The position numbers and the translations under genes are program-made. From assembly GCA_963693285.1 (NCBI GenBank), contig OY848918.1:21959484-22023483 (forward strand): a stretch of 64,000 nucleotides of DNA. Reading direction: 5' to 3'. Shown piece after piece: positions 48,025 through 60,134 of the stretch (the stretch's first letter is position 1; every line of letters starts with the position of its first letter). This stretch comes from Xestospongia muta (lineage: Eukaryota; Porifera; Demospongiae; Haplosclerida; Petrosiidae). Under the pieces are notes generated by a model. That model ran no database searches and had not been told where the DNA came from. It saw only the letters and a list, made by a program, of their open reading frames with translations.

Positions 48025-50831
48025 ATGGAGTTAGAAAGAGATCTCTTCTCCTTCAAACATAGAGACGCCATTAAACTTGCTGTGATACAAAAACTTACTA
48101 GAGGAGGTTTGACATCTGCAAGTACCTTGTCAGAGGAGCAAGAATTAAGAATTGATAAAAGGAAGAAGAAGCTCAGTGATAAAGTATTTGGTCTCTCTCT
48201 AGAAAGTGATGACCAAGAAAGAATGGTGACAGAATGTCGTGGCCGTCCTTGTTACCTCCCAAAGTAAGTATTATGTCGCTAAGTTGTTGATTTTCTTTTT
48301 CTAGATTTTTTATTGAAGCTGTTAGGTTTCTAGAGAGTAATGTTCAATGTGAAGGAATATTTCGTAAAGCAGGTTCTCTTTCTAGACAAAAATCCCTTAA
48401 GGTAATTCAGTATATATCCATTTCTAACCTGTCTGTCCATTAGGTTTCCTTAAACGAAAGACAGTCAATACCTGTTGGTACTAATCCTTATGATATAGCA
48501 GCTTTATTGAAACAATATTTACGCGAACTACCTCAGCCTCTATTAACAATGAGGTCAGTACTATTATCATTATATATTGACTATATTTTTATAATAGATT
48601 GTCTACTCTATTTGTGGAATGTGTCAAAGTATTTTCTGAAAATAAAGAACTGTTATCACAGACTATATTGGAAGCGTGTTTGTTATTACCAACACAACAT
48701 CTACTTTGTTTACAAGTAACAATAACTTTATTCTTTAATGTATTATTGATCTATCAAGGTATTAATGGAGTTATTACACAAAGTATCTATTCATTGTGAG
48801 AGTAATTCAATGGATGCTCAAAGTCTAGCTGTTGTCATGGCACCAAATATTCTACCATGTCAATATGATGGTGGGCGTGGTCGAGAAATGAAGAGCATTG
48901 GTATTGATGTAAAAAACATGACTTGTAAGTATCGATGTATCTTTTCCAAAATGGACACTTACATTTTATACAGGTGTAGTACAGGTATTAATTGATAACG
49001 CTCACATGATTGGTAAGGTACCAAAGGAGATTTCTGAATTGTCAAAGATATTGCAAGAAGGTTTTTCTGATGTTAAATTTGATAAGAAAAGAAAGCATCA
49101 TCGTAGAGAGTCTGTGTCAGAGTTACTACGTGGAAAATTTAATAAATTACGAAACAAGAAAGAAGGTTAGTTTATAAGTTTTAAACAATTAAGTATTATT
49201 TCTCACAGGATCACCGAGTATTGGTTATGAGAACTTGTTAGACTCGCCTGACAGGTTTGCTCCCATTAGTAAACGCCCTGCTTTAGATATCTCTAATGCA
49301 TCAAGTGAAAGAGGGTGTGTGGCTTCTAATGATACAAGCCCCGCCTTAATTAACGAGAGACACAAAAGTAAAATGAAACGGAGATACACAGTAATGGGAA
49401 AAGCACCTGGAAAATGTAAGGATACAATTATTGATATCAGTAATAGTGCATAAATGATGTGCCTTAGATGTCAGTAATATATTATATTGTATTTGTAAAG
49501 AGCCTTTATTGTTAACTTGATAATATCTGTTTTCTAAGTTTGGGGTTCAGACTATAATAATAGGAGAGTTATTGATTTATCTAAATTATGCTCATATATA
49601 TATTAACATATTTTTTAGATGCACAGAAGGTTTATGATCATTTACCACTTCTATCTAATGATGATATGTCAGTTAATTCACTAACCACACCCACCTCATT
49701 AGCTAATGAAAAAGGATTGCCTCATCAATTACCACGAGTGGGTGTAACAGTAGAACATGGTGGAGACAGTAGTAGTACTTATAAATTAGTGTCTCGAACA
49801 AGACGTACTTATCCAAATACTCATCAAAGTGGTGGGTGTATAATGACAACAAACAATCTATCAAAGGACACAGGACCACACCCTATAACATGTAAGGACA
49901 AACCAATAAAAGTGGGTGGGGCTAATGATCTAGAAGGTGTGTCCATTGGAAGTCGTGTCCATATACGTAAACGTAAGCAAGGTACTATAACAGAGTCTAC
50001 ATCATCTGGATATCTTCCTAATTTCTCCACAAAACACTCAATACCTATTAGCCAATCAGATTTTGTAATATCAGGAAAATGTGCTCATGTGACAGAATCT
50101 ACTCCAGTTAATGAGAGGCCAACAAAAAGAGTAAGAAGACGAACTGAGGAACATTTGACAAGTTACAAAAGGGACTTATTAAAAGTGGGTGTGCCCAAGC
50201 CTTGTTCTGGTAAAGATGCTTTTACATCTAGTAAGTCTGTTTTGAAATTATAATACATATTGTATACATTGAAATACACTTATAATACTTTTATACATGT
50301 ATTATATATGTATAATAAATATTTATACATGTATTGTATACATATAATATTTATATATATATCTATTATAAATGCATTTTTTGACTTGCATTATACATGT
50401 AAATAAGTGTATTAAGAAATGTGTTTTACACATTTTTAGAGCCAGATAGTGTCTCTAATAATGAGAGTTATCTCTGTGCTATCGGAGAACCTCGGAATGT
50501 TTTAAAGCAAATTGATAATCATTCTCCAGACCACACCCCCCAAACATGCCCACTAATTAAACCTTCTGGTCGTAGTACAATCAAGAGAGCACATACTGTA
50601 GCTATTAAAAGTCCTTTCCCAATCACTCCATCGTCATGGCGACGAAGACAAGAATCATCAGCTAGAAATGGACAACTTAGCAAGTATGAAAAAATTACTG
50701 TTCTAAATATTTTATTAATATTTTCTAGACAAGCTCAGAAATATGTTGTTTCTAGTGGGAATATTATAAACACAGCACGTTCTCCGTGGGTTAATAGGCG
50801 TGGTATACAAGTATCAGAATGGATATTATAA
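48025..50831 (+). CDS. RhoGAP protein, ARHGAP11A-like
   Basis: A multi-exon gene whose first exons encode a RhoGAP domain. EGIFRKAGS carries the arginine finger, DIAALLKQYLRELPQPLL follows, and LAVVMAPNILP is the conserved NAP-type segment. Directly after come VVQVLIDNAHMIGKVP and a basic RKHHRRESVSELLRGKFNKL stretch, the same order as in ARHGAP11A (MP-GAP), which inactivates RhoA during cytokinesis. The long C-terminal part is poorly ordered, Ser/Thr-rich and basic, with RRYTVMG- and RAHTVAI-type possible phosphosites. The ATG at 48025 was chosen over an in-frame TTG 15 bases upstream. The stop at 50829-50831 is 20 bp from the stop of the convergent DRC8 gene, so the 3' UTRs must overlap. 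Confidence 0.85.
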
Positions 50832-50851
50832 TAATGTACATACTTTCTCTA

Positions 50852-51560
50852 TTATGTTTGGTTGGTATCTGGTAACATTAATGTCACATAGTCTTGATAA
50901 GTAATAACCTTTTTATCTGGGTCTGTAGCAGCTTGTAACATTTCTTCTAACTCCTCCTATAATTAATATAGTAATGACCACACCCACTTCACATTACCTG
51001 TTGAAATGGTTCACCCTCTGTTGTCATAAATCCCTTTAACTCTTCAACTGTTAAATATGATTTCTTGTCACGATCAAGTACCTATAATAAATTATATTAG
51101 TTGTCTACTTTCAATGACTTACTTTAAAAGCTTTTAGTAACTGATCTTCACTAGTAGGTTTATATCGTCCTTCTAAAAGGACTCTAGCCATCATGGGATG
51201 AAATTTCTCAAAACATATGAACCCAGTTGGCTCTTCTTCTTCAATTTCCTATGACAATTGTTTGTATATTAATGAAGAGTGGGCGAGGATATGGCATAGG
51301 ATGTACCTGTATCATATCATGTAGTTCAGCTTCAGTAGGGTAACATCCTAAGGAACGGATTATAGTACCAATTTCCCTGACATCAACTGTTTTATTTTGT
51401 TCATGATCAAAGACGTCAAAGCTCTCTTCAATCCTAATCAATATAAATTAAATATATTTATTATAATTTTCAAATACTTTTGATTTATTTCTTGTAATAC
51501 TGGGTCTCCTTCCTTTTTTTGAACTTCTGGAACAGCCTGTGATGGTTCTCCATCCTCCAT
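50852..51560 (-). CDS. DRC8: Dynein regulatory complex protein 8 (EFCAB2)
   Basis: An EF-hand protein of about 160 residues in five short exons. Strong family matches are VDVREIGTIIRSLGCYPTE, EEEEPTGFICFEKF, LLEGRYKPTSEDQLLKAF, TTEGEPFQQEELEEML and the DYVTLML end. DRC8 is part of the nexin-dynein regulatory complex of motile cilia, fitting the CFAP90-like neighbour. The ATG at 51560 starts MEDGEPSQ. An upstream ATG seven bases away is in another frame. The start lies 170 bp from the divergent hnRNP U-like start. Confidence 0.93.
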
Positions 51561-51730
51561 GTTGCATTGTTGCTAAGCAACAAAAGGCGTGTCCTTGTAG
51601 TTTGCGCATGCGTACTCTACTACTCTTAAGTGGGCTCGGTGTTAGCACGACTCTTTGAGTGTTTGTTGGTCCTTCAGTGAAGATAAGGGGCCGTGATTAT
51701 TAGTGTTTTTTTTACAAATAGTTGTAAAAG
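51561..51730. promoter_or_regulatory. Divergent promoter, DRC8 / hnRNP U-like
   Basis: 170 bp between opposite start codons. It includes tgcgcatgcgt (about 51600), an NRF1-type palindrome often seen in bidirectional animal promoters, and is GC-richer than the surroundings. No TATA box is seen. Confidence 0.6.
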
Positions 51731-54700
51731 ATGTCTCAAGAGGTGGAGAAATTCATTCAAGGGCTTAAAGTGACCGAACTACGTGATGAATTACGTAAAC
51801 GCAATTTAAGTTACGTGGGGCTCAAGGCTGTTTTGGCGCAACGTCTTCAAGAAGCTATGATGAACGAACAAGGAGGAGAGACAGTTGGAGAACAGCCCAG
51901 TAATACTAGTACTGAGAATAATGACAATATTCAAGACAGCAACGAAGGTATAGAAATGAATATACTACATTTATGTCTGTATTTAGCTGTAGAAGTTCAA
52001 CCTGTAGCTGATGAGGAACAGCCATCAGAGATACTAGAGCAAGAAAACGATGAGCCTCCTTCAGATGAGGTAAGTAACACCACTTTTAAGATTTAAAAGT
52101 GGCACATGGCTTATAGGCTCCACCCACTACTAATGAGGGTGAAGATGAACCTATTGCTGTCAGTGTACCAGCAGAAGATGTTCCGGCAGACATTGTACAG
52201 TCTGAAGAAGAAGAACAACCACAACAACAAGAACAACAAGAACAACAACAGCCTCAGCAAGAATTTGAAGAAATGGATTTTACTGTAGTTGATTCCGCTG
52301 AGGCTAGCTCTCAAGATGATATACCAGATAATATGGAAACTCCAGAAGAGGCACCTCCCACAGCAAACTCCGCAGAGACAGGTGAGGAGGATCAAGACGA
52401 AGTGAAAGAAATGCATGAAGAAGAAGATGATCAAAACACCTCGACTGAGTCTGGTAAGAACAACTGTTGTTTTATTGTGTATGTATGTCACTAATAATAG
52501 GTGGGCGTGGCATTAAACGGAACAGAGATGAAGATGATGATAATGAGCAGTCTAAAGATACTTCAGAAGATACTAAAGAAAATAAACACAAGGTAGACCC
52601 ACGTGACGTGTCCGATCCTGAGATGACTCCAGAATGGAGTGACGAGGCTGTGTTAGCATTATGTGACAATCTTTTTGTACTACCAGAAGAAAATTCAGCA
52701 GTTACTCTTAATCCATGTAAGAATTATGTGTAATATAATATATTACTATTACTATTGTCATAGATCAATCTGACCTTCATTTTGTTATTGGATCTGATGG
52801 TATTAGCGCCACACCTCTAACAGAAGGTGGATTTATGCATCTCAAAGCTAGTGCTAAAGCAACTTGGGGAGTTAAAAATGGTAGCTATTTCTATGAATGC
52901 AAGGTATCTGTGTTAAATTACTGTATATATAAATTATCGTGTATAGATTGAAGAATATCTCCCAGTTGGTGATCGTGAAGGGAAGCATCTTGTTAGACTG
53001 GGATGGTCTACTGTTGATAGTGGATCTACTGTTGGTGATGATAGGTATTCTTTTTGTTATGAGAGTACTGGACAAAAAGTGACTCGAAGTAATTCTGAAG
53101 AATACGGAGATGGATATGCCGAGGGAGATATTATTGGATGTTTTGTGGTAAGTACATGATCTTAACAAATGTGTGACAAGTTTTTTATTTATGTTTTAGA
53201 AATTGAGCAAAGAGTCAAAAACAATTTTCTACACAAAAAATGGAGTCAATTTATATGATGCATTTGATATATCTGATCAAAATATCGACAAAGCTCTCTT
53301 TCCTCATGTGACAAGTCAAAATGTCCGTCTCTCTTTTAATTTTGGTAGCAATGAGACGCCATATTTTCCACCAGAAGAAGGATATATTCCAATTCAAGAA
53401 GCTACCGAAGAAGACAGAGAGTGTGTGTCTACAACACCAGTATCTAAAAGTGATTGTGAAGTTATCTTGATGGTTGGGTTACCTTCGTCAGGTAAAACTT
53501 ACTGGTCGTCCAGACATATATCTCGTAATTCTGACCGCTCTTATAAAGTCATTGGACCATACCAACTACTTGATGAAATGGTAGTTTATAAATAATTTCT
53601 TACTTAGCGTTATAAATATTCTATTTCTTGTATAGGCTGATATTAAGAAAGGTATTACAGAATGGAAGGATTTAGTTAACTTGACTTCTCCAATGATTAA
53701 CACATTACTTGTGCTAGCTTCTAAATTACCTCATAATTATGTCATTGATCAGGTAATAAATGACTTGTATGTCCCTATAATTATAAATTAAATTGATGAA
53801 TTACTGTGACTATTAATGTCTTGCTCTTTAGGTAAATGTTTATGAAGATACTCAGAAAAGGTTAATGTCTTATTTTAATGGATTTCAACGTAAAGCTATG
53901 GTAGTTATACCACCTCATCATGAGTTAAGGAAAAGGAGAGTTGATAGGATTCGTGAAGGAGGTTGTGTTGAATTACCTCAGGATGTAATGGATGCTATGA
54001 AAGGTAAATGGATGCATGGATATGGGAATGGATGACTTCAATTTGAACGCCTCAAAATGGATGCATGAATAGAATAACTTGAAATGAATGCCTCAAAAGT
54101 GATATAATATAGATACATAGATTCTTGATGGATTCATAGACAATTGTAAATGGATGCATACAACCTCTTGATGGATGAATTTTTAAATGGATGCATAAAG
54201 TGTCTTGAAAGCAAATAGATAGCATTGAACACATCGAATATCTCTTAATGGGTTGATAGATGAAGACTAAAAAAAAATGCATATTGGGCATAGATATATA
54301 AAATATACTGCAACTTATGATTACAATACTGACTTAAAATTGTGACTAACTGCCGAGCCATCTTGTCAAGGAATTTCTTCTGGACTTGGAAGATCTGAGA
54401 TGAGCTTATAAATAGCACATGTCATCATATCCTGTTCTATCCCTCTCCTTTTACAGGTTAAAAGAGCAAGTTGCACACATATCACTTACTTACTGTGTTA
54501 TTAGTAGTAGTATATTTAGAAAATAGAATGCATTATATGCTGCAAGTATCCGATAGTTTTATGTTCTGAGCTTTCTGGTTGGAGGTAAGTTGTGATAAAG
54601 AAGTAAAGAGATTTCTTGCATTGCTGCCATACTTTTAAAAGAATAATTATAGTTTAATTATAAATGCGGGCGTTATTGATTATAAGCCTCCTTTGTGATC

Positions 54701-55700
54701 AAGTGTTGTAAGTAAGTCATCAGTACATGTACATCTCTTCTGTCAACTGTTCTTTTGACGACCTGCTCATCCTGTCCTGTGATGTCCTAGACGAGGTTGG
54801 CCACACCTACTCCAGAAACCATTGTGTGGTATGCCCCCTCAATCTTGCTCCTAATTAATAAATTTTATGCGTCTTATAAATTGTACAAGGTCACTTAATA
54901 TAACTGTTGTGATAATAAGTGGTCCAGTAAACTATTATAATGATATAACTGGTGCTTGCATTGACTGGACCTGTAGCAAAGAGTTTAGCAAAGAGAACTC
55001 CTGACTTGCAGTATAAACTGATGTTACATTGTCTAGACATATGAATGGCTAATATGTTTTGAAGTGACCACAATGAGAACAGAGGGTGTAAGACAATTAC
55101 AACCTCTTGCATTCAATAGAGTATTGTTTTTATTGTAGACTTAATCAAGAAGTGTCAAAATTTTAAGAATTCTGTTCTTTTCCTTCAGCTAATTTCCACA
55201 TTCCAAAACAAGCTGATGAATTATTTGATGAAATCATGTTCAGTGAAATATATGGACCAGCTTCTGAGAAGATTGTACGTCAGTATAAGGATGATGCTCT
55301 GGGTCTTCCCACACCTTATATACCAGCTAAAAGAAGTCGGTATGAACCTAGGGGACGTTCTTATGGTGGTCCTAGATCTAAAGGAGGTTCATATGGTTAT
55401 GGTCCTTATGGAGGGTAGGTTTATAATTACATACGAAAAGAATACATTGTTTTCCATTCTAGAAGACATTATGCTCCTCCACCTCCTAGAGGTGGGTATT
55501 ATCCTAATCCGAGAGGATATTATCATCCTCCACCCCCTCCACATTATCGTAGTGGGTATTACCCACCACCTCCAAGTGGTAATTGGGGACCACCTAGAGG
55601 CCGATATGGTCCACCACCTCCACGTTATGGTGGACCACGGCCTTACTATCCTCCAGCACCCTCTCGTGATGGTGGAGGTGGCTATTATAATCGTTATTGA
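51731..55700 (+). CDS. hnRNP U / hnRNP U-like RNA-binding protein
   Basis: Domain order is diagnostic of the hnRNP U family. An N-terminal SAP domain (residues about 10-45, KVTELRDELRKRNLS) binds DNA. A long acidic, Gln/Glu-rich region follows, then a SPRY domain (from LHFVIGSDGIS through GWSTVDSGSTVGDD to YTKNGV). Next is a polynucleotide-kinase-like P-loop (VGLPSSGKTYW), and the C-terminus is Arg/Gly/Tyr/Pro-rich (PRGRSYGGPR and PPPPRYGG-type repeats) for RNA binding. Family members organise nuclear RNA and chromatin and affect splicing. Many short introns are present; the longest (about 54007-55187) is filled with ATGGATGCAT-type repeats. The stop is 123 bp from that of the convergent transporter gene. 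Confidence 0.93.
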
Positions 55701-55823
55701 CTTTCTAACTATGTGTTCTTTTCATTTGTTTAAAGATAACTTTGATTTTTTTGATACAAAGTTAACATTTCAATAATACTTAATAGCTTAGTTAGGTTTA
55801 GCAGTATGGGAACGGTCTATACT

Positions 55824-57865
55824 TTAAGAACTGTCTATTCTCATAAGATATGTGAGGGCAAATGAAAATGTTGCCCCTACAATTAGTCCAAAACATAGAA
55901 AGAATGCCATGAACGTTGATGCAGTTTCTCTATAGTCAGGTTGAACACATCTAGTTAGAAAAGTGTATATACAAGATCATAAGAGAATAAATTATTTACT
56001 GTGGAGCTGAGACCATTGCCATTGAAGCAAAGAATCCGTTAGTTAATCCCATAGCAGTAGTTAATATAATTGGCCAAACATCATTTGTAAGGAACACACT
56101 AAAATGATGACTACGAGGTTGAACATTGCACAATAAAAATAATGGAATGAATGCAAGACGAGATCCAGCTAAAAGTAACAGCAAATACTTCCATCTACCA
56201 GTCTACAGAAGATATTAATAATAGACGTAATATTTATAACTGTACCATTTTAAACCAAGTAGATAAATAACGTCCAACAAAATCCGAGACATTGAACATT
56301 AGAAAACACACAAGAGCATCAAATAACTTCCCTAAATAATAATAAATTAATATGACATATTATTAAGGAGTATACCTGTCCATATTGAATTTGATGGATT
56401 TTCAACAGTTGAGCTAATACTGCTGATAACAGCAGGAAATAAAGATAGTGTTACAGCAAATACAAGAAGTACACTAGCAGCATATATAGAAATCTAAAAA
56501 TAGAGTATTAATAAGTTAGCAATGATGTCACTTACATCTAAAAATATTCTAAAGAAAGGTAATTTTGGTGGTGCTTTGACATTAACAGTTGAGCTAATAC
56601 CTATATATACAATAATGCCATAACTGATGGTGTATTAAACATTACCTGATTCCTGTCTAGACCTAAGTGATCTCACACTTGTCAGTGCCATGTAATATTT
56701 AACAAATTTCTATTGAAAAGATCATTGAAACTATATAGTAAACTATATATATCTCACCAATTTTATTAACACAAAGAATGAGATCAAACAGACAGTGATA
56801 ACTACGACTGCTGACATAAAGTATATGAAAGCACTTAACATTACATCTTTAGTAACAACAGAGCTTATAATACGAGCTACTGCAGAGAACAATCCAGCAC
56901 AAGCCTACATGGTAAGGCTATTATAGTATAATATGTAACAGTTATTATACTTGGCCACTCATAACAGCAGCTGTATATTTTTGAGGTAGTATTCCAGCAA
57001 ATCCAAATGTACTACTTTGAAATAATCCACTAAATACTAAAATATAGGTCATGTGACTATCATGTGATATGATGGACTTACTGTTCATTATGACAATAGT
57101 TATTAATGTGATACCAAAGAATTCATCAACCCCTACATGAGTATATGATTATGTCATGTGATATGTCATGTGACTTACAGTGATCTGTATTAATTTTGAC
57201 AAAAACCGTTGTCACTATAAACAATATTAACATTGCTACCAAGGATGAAAACATACGATATTTGTAATGAATTCTAAACAATAGATAGTTATAAAAACAA
57301 TAAATTATTATTACTATACTGACCTGCTCTGTATATAAATGTTAAGGGCTGTTGTAATCATAACAGGCAACATGGCTGCCACCGAGAAATAATTCTCAAA
57401 AGAATCATTAAAACTTATACACGATGAATTTTCAACTTTACAAGTGAATCGTTCAGTAAAATACTAAATGACACAAGGTAACCATGGCAACCAGTAATAT
57501 CCTTACTTCATGAGCTGTGATAAACATGTTCCATGGAAGTAAATGTCCAATGCCATGAATAAATAATATAATATACGTCAACATAAACCTAGTGTGATAA
57601 CAAAATATAAGTTGCCATAGCAACCACTTATACACATAATAAACACAATATCATACCCATAAGGTGTGACAAATAGACCATATTGAAGTGATATTATATA
57701 TACGAGTTGTCTAATTTTGTTATAGTATACTAACCAGTCTGTAGGTGGTCGTTTATCAAGTAAGGATATTTTCTCTGCATCTCTCTCTTGACTCTGGTCA
57801 CGGATTTGACGAAACATGCTAAGTCTACGAATTGCGTTTAGAGGTGAAAATTTTCCTTTATCCAT
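55824..57865 (-). CDS. Equilibrative nucleoside transporter (SLC29 family)
   Basis: A multi-exon integral membrane protein with about eleven hydrophobic segments. The first helix contains HGIGHLLPWNMFITA, matching the GxGxLLPWN-type signature of ENTs, and is followed by a short Cys-containing extracellular loop. A late exon reads VWPIILTTAMGLTNGFFAS, the conserved G-TNG motif near helix 10, and the last helix ends LMRIDSS. ENTs move nucleosides down their gradient across the plasma or organelle membrane. The N-terminus is cytosolic, with a basic RRLSMFRQ stretch. The ATG at 57865 follows an acceptor, so an upstream noncoding exon near 57950-58100 is likely. Confidence 0.9.
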
Positions 57866-58238
57866 TAATTGATTTCTACAACATTTAATAATAAAATAAA
57901 TACATAATATTATATACAACAATAGTAATAATACATAAAAGTTAACCATTTGAGATGTTCATTGTAACTCTTATACAAGTAGTTATACCAGCAACTCCAC
58001 TAACTATTGTTAAAAGCTACAAGTATTTCATACCTTCTGTAAAGTTGTACCACGGAAATACATTGAATGAAAACAATTCACTGGGAGAGAAGACGTATCT
58101 TGAGGTATACGGAGAGCTACCGCGTTCTATTCTTTATAAATTATAGAACGTTTCCGTTCACGTCCGTAAAACAACTAATTAGGTACTCAAGTCATGTGAT
58201 AGTTGTTGAAGAGGAGTGGCTCAACTGGTAGTATCTAT
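57866..58238. promoter_or_regulatory. Divergent promoter region, ENT / membrane protein
   Basis: 373 bp between opposite start codons. It must contain the 5' UTR exon of the transporter and the promoter of the six-pass protein. A cgtttccgttcacgtccgta stretch at about 58147 is the only locally GC-rich part. Confidence 0.45.
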
Positions 58239-60134
58239 TGCATGGAGAGAGAGTTAAACGAGATGAGTACACAATGGCGAAGGAGTGTGATCGAGGCAGG
58301 AAAGAGGGAGAGAGACAATATGACTATATTACATCTCCTAAAACGTGGTATTCAAGTTTGTCATGGACTGTTTGCTTTGGTTTTTGTCGTTTTGGCAATA
58401 GTCGAGTTTTCTCAAGATCCACCTTATTTTGATGCAATTGGTGGTCACACTAATGGTCATGGAGGAGTAAATACTAGTGATATATCTACTGAAACATTTC
58501 GTGTAAGTTAACCTGTTATGTCTAATATAATTTTATTAGATCTATCATCTTTGTATCAAGTAGAACTTGACAAGCCATGGAGAACCTGGGGTAATAATTA
58601 TGATTGTCCATACATATTATAATATTACATGTTGTACATAATAAAATGAATGACAGTATAGCCTATTACATTCTATATAATCTATTACATTCTATATAAC
58701 CTATTACATTCTATATAATCTATTACATTCTATATAATCTATTACATTCTATATAATCTATTACATTCTACATAGCCTATTACATTCTATATAATCTATT
58801 ACATTCTATATAATCTATTACATTCTATATAATCTATTACATTCTATATAATCTATTACATTCTATCTAATCTATTACATTCTATTATAGGGAGTTCGTC
58901 GTGTTATGGATTTGCCTATTTTACTATTAATTCTAGTAAGACTCTAAATGATGTGTATAATACATATTGTATGGATAATAGAGTTACTTTGTTGTGTTAC
59001 TATGGCGAGGAGCGTGGGGTGTGTGGTCTTTTTTAATGACATTTTCAATGATCGTTATACTATCGGTATTTGTGATTGTAAATTATTGGGCAAGACACGC
59101 CTTTGAGTGGAAGTATGTGTATAATACCATATATGGTAGTCATATGTATGTGATGTCAGGTTTTTTGGTCCACGAGGATATGGTATTTTGATAGAAGTAT
59201 TTTGTTTTTCTCTTGGTTGGAACTGTGTTGCTATTGCTACCTTTGTTAAAATTGACTGGTATCCATTCATATTTATTGTGAGTATTGTTTATTTAACAAG
59301 TTATGTACAAATAATTGTGTTAGCATAATCGTCCTACTGGGTATTGTGCTAAGACTGCACTTGTCCTATGGAACTTCTGTGTAGTTTTATTTTTTTTATT
59401 TTTTTGTCTCCTAATATGGTAAGTATTAATATAATGATATGCATATACATGTACAACTAATAGGTTTTCACGTCTTTATTATTCTTGGGCATGTGTTGAA
59501 TCATTAGATGATGTTCTATTGATGTGTCAGTTCACTAATCATGTAAGAGAACTGATATATTATTTTTGATATTAACACTACATTAGGTTCAATGTTATGC
59601 CTGTATGGAGGCTGCAACATGTACTCATTTGGACATTTGTGTTAAAACTGTTAAAAAGACCTTCCATTGTGAAACACCTTTGGCAGGACTCCATGATGTT
59701 GATGTAAATAATCTTTGAGTAGCATTGTCTAGATATTTATCATTATAGTTTATATATTAAATGTACTGTTCTCTCTTTAGAATGCATTCTGTATTTTCAA
59801 TTATAACATTGGTTTCTTTACTTTTGTGATGGGTAAGTTCAAATATATTGTCATGTAATCCATATCTGTGGTAGTCTTTGCATATGTTGGTGGTATATAC
59901 TTCTTTCTCTCTGCTGTTGCTAATTTTTGTGTGCGTTCTTTAAGACTTCTTGTTCGTATAATGATAACATTTATGCATCGTAAAACTCACTCTCATATTG
60001 AACGATTTAAAACATACTCTATTAAAAAGAAAGGATGTCAAGAGACTGATCAAGACACAAATGATAGTGAAGAAGAAGAAGAGTTACTACAAAATGAATA
60101 TAGAGAGAACAACGATGATACTTTAACAGATTAA
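58239..60134 (+). CDS. Unrecognised six-pass membrane protein
   Basis: Nine exons join in phase to a protein of about 390 residues (58239-58502, then short exons near 58892, 58981, 59161, 59327, 59464, 59587, 59781 and 59874). Six hydrophobic segments are visible, in exon 1 (GLFALVFVVLAIVEF), across exons 2-3, within exons 3, 4 and 5-6, and in the last exon (VGGIYFFLSAVANF). A Cys-rich loop (CYACMEAATC) precedes the last helix. The tail is cytosolic by charge, His/Arg-rich and then strongly acidic. No family was recognised. A second in-frame ATG at 58260 could also serve as the start. It is divergent from the ENT gene. Confidence 0.7.
58640..58890. repeat. 19-bp intronic minisatellite
   Basis: About twelve head-to-tail copies of a 19-bp unit (aatctattacattctatat and close variants) fill intron 1 of the six-pass membrane protein gene and reach almost to its 3' splice site. 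Units have no unique spacers. Confidence 0.95.

Noticed and set aside
58640..58890. Possible CRISPR array
   Set aside because: Units are directly adjacent with no unique spacers, and the setting is a eukaryotic intron.
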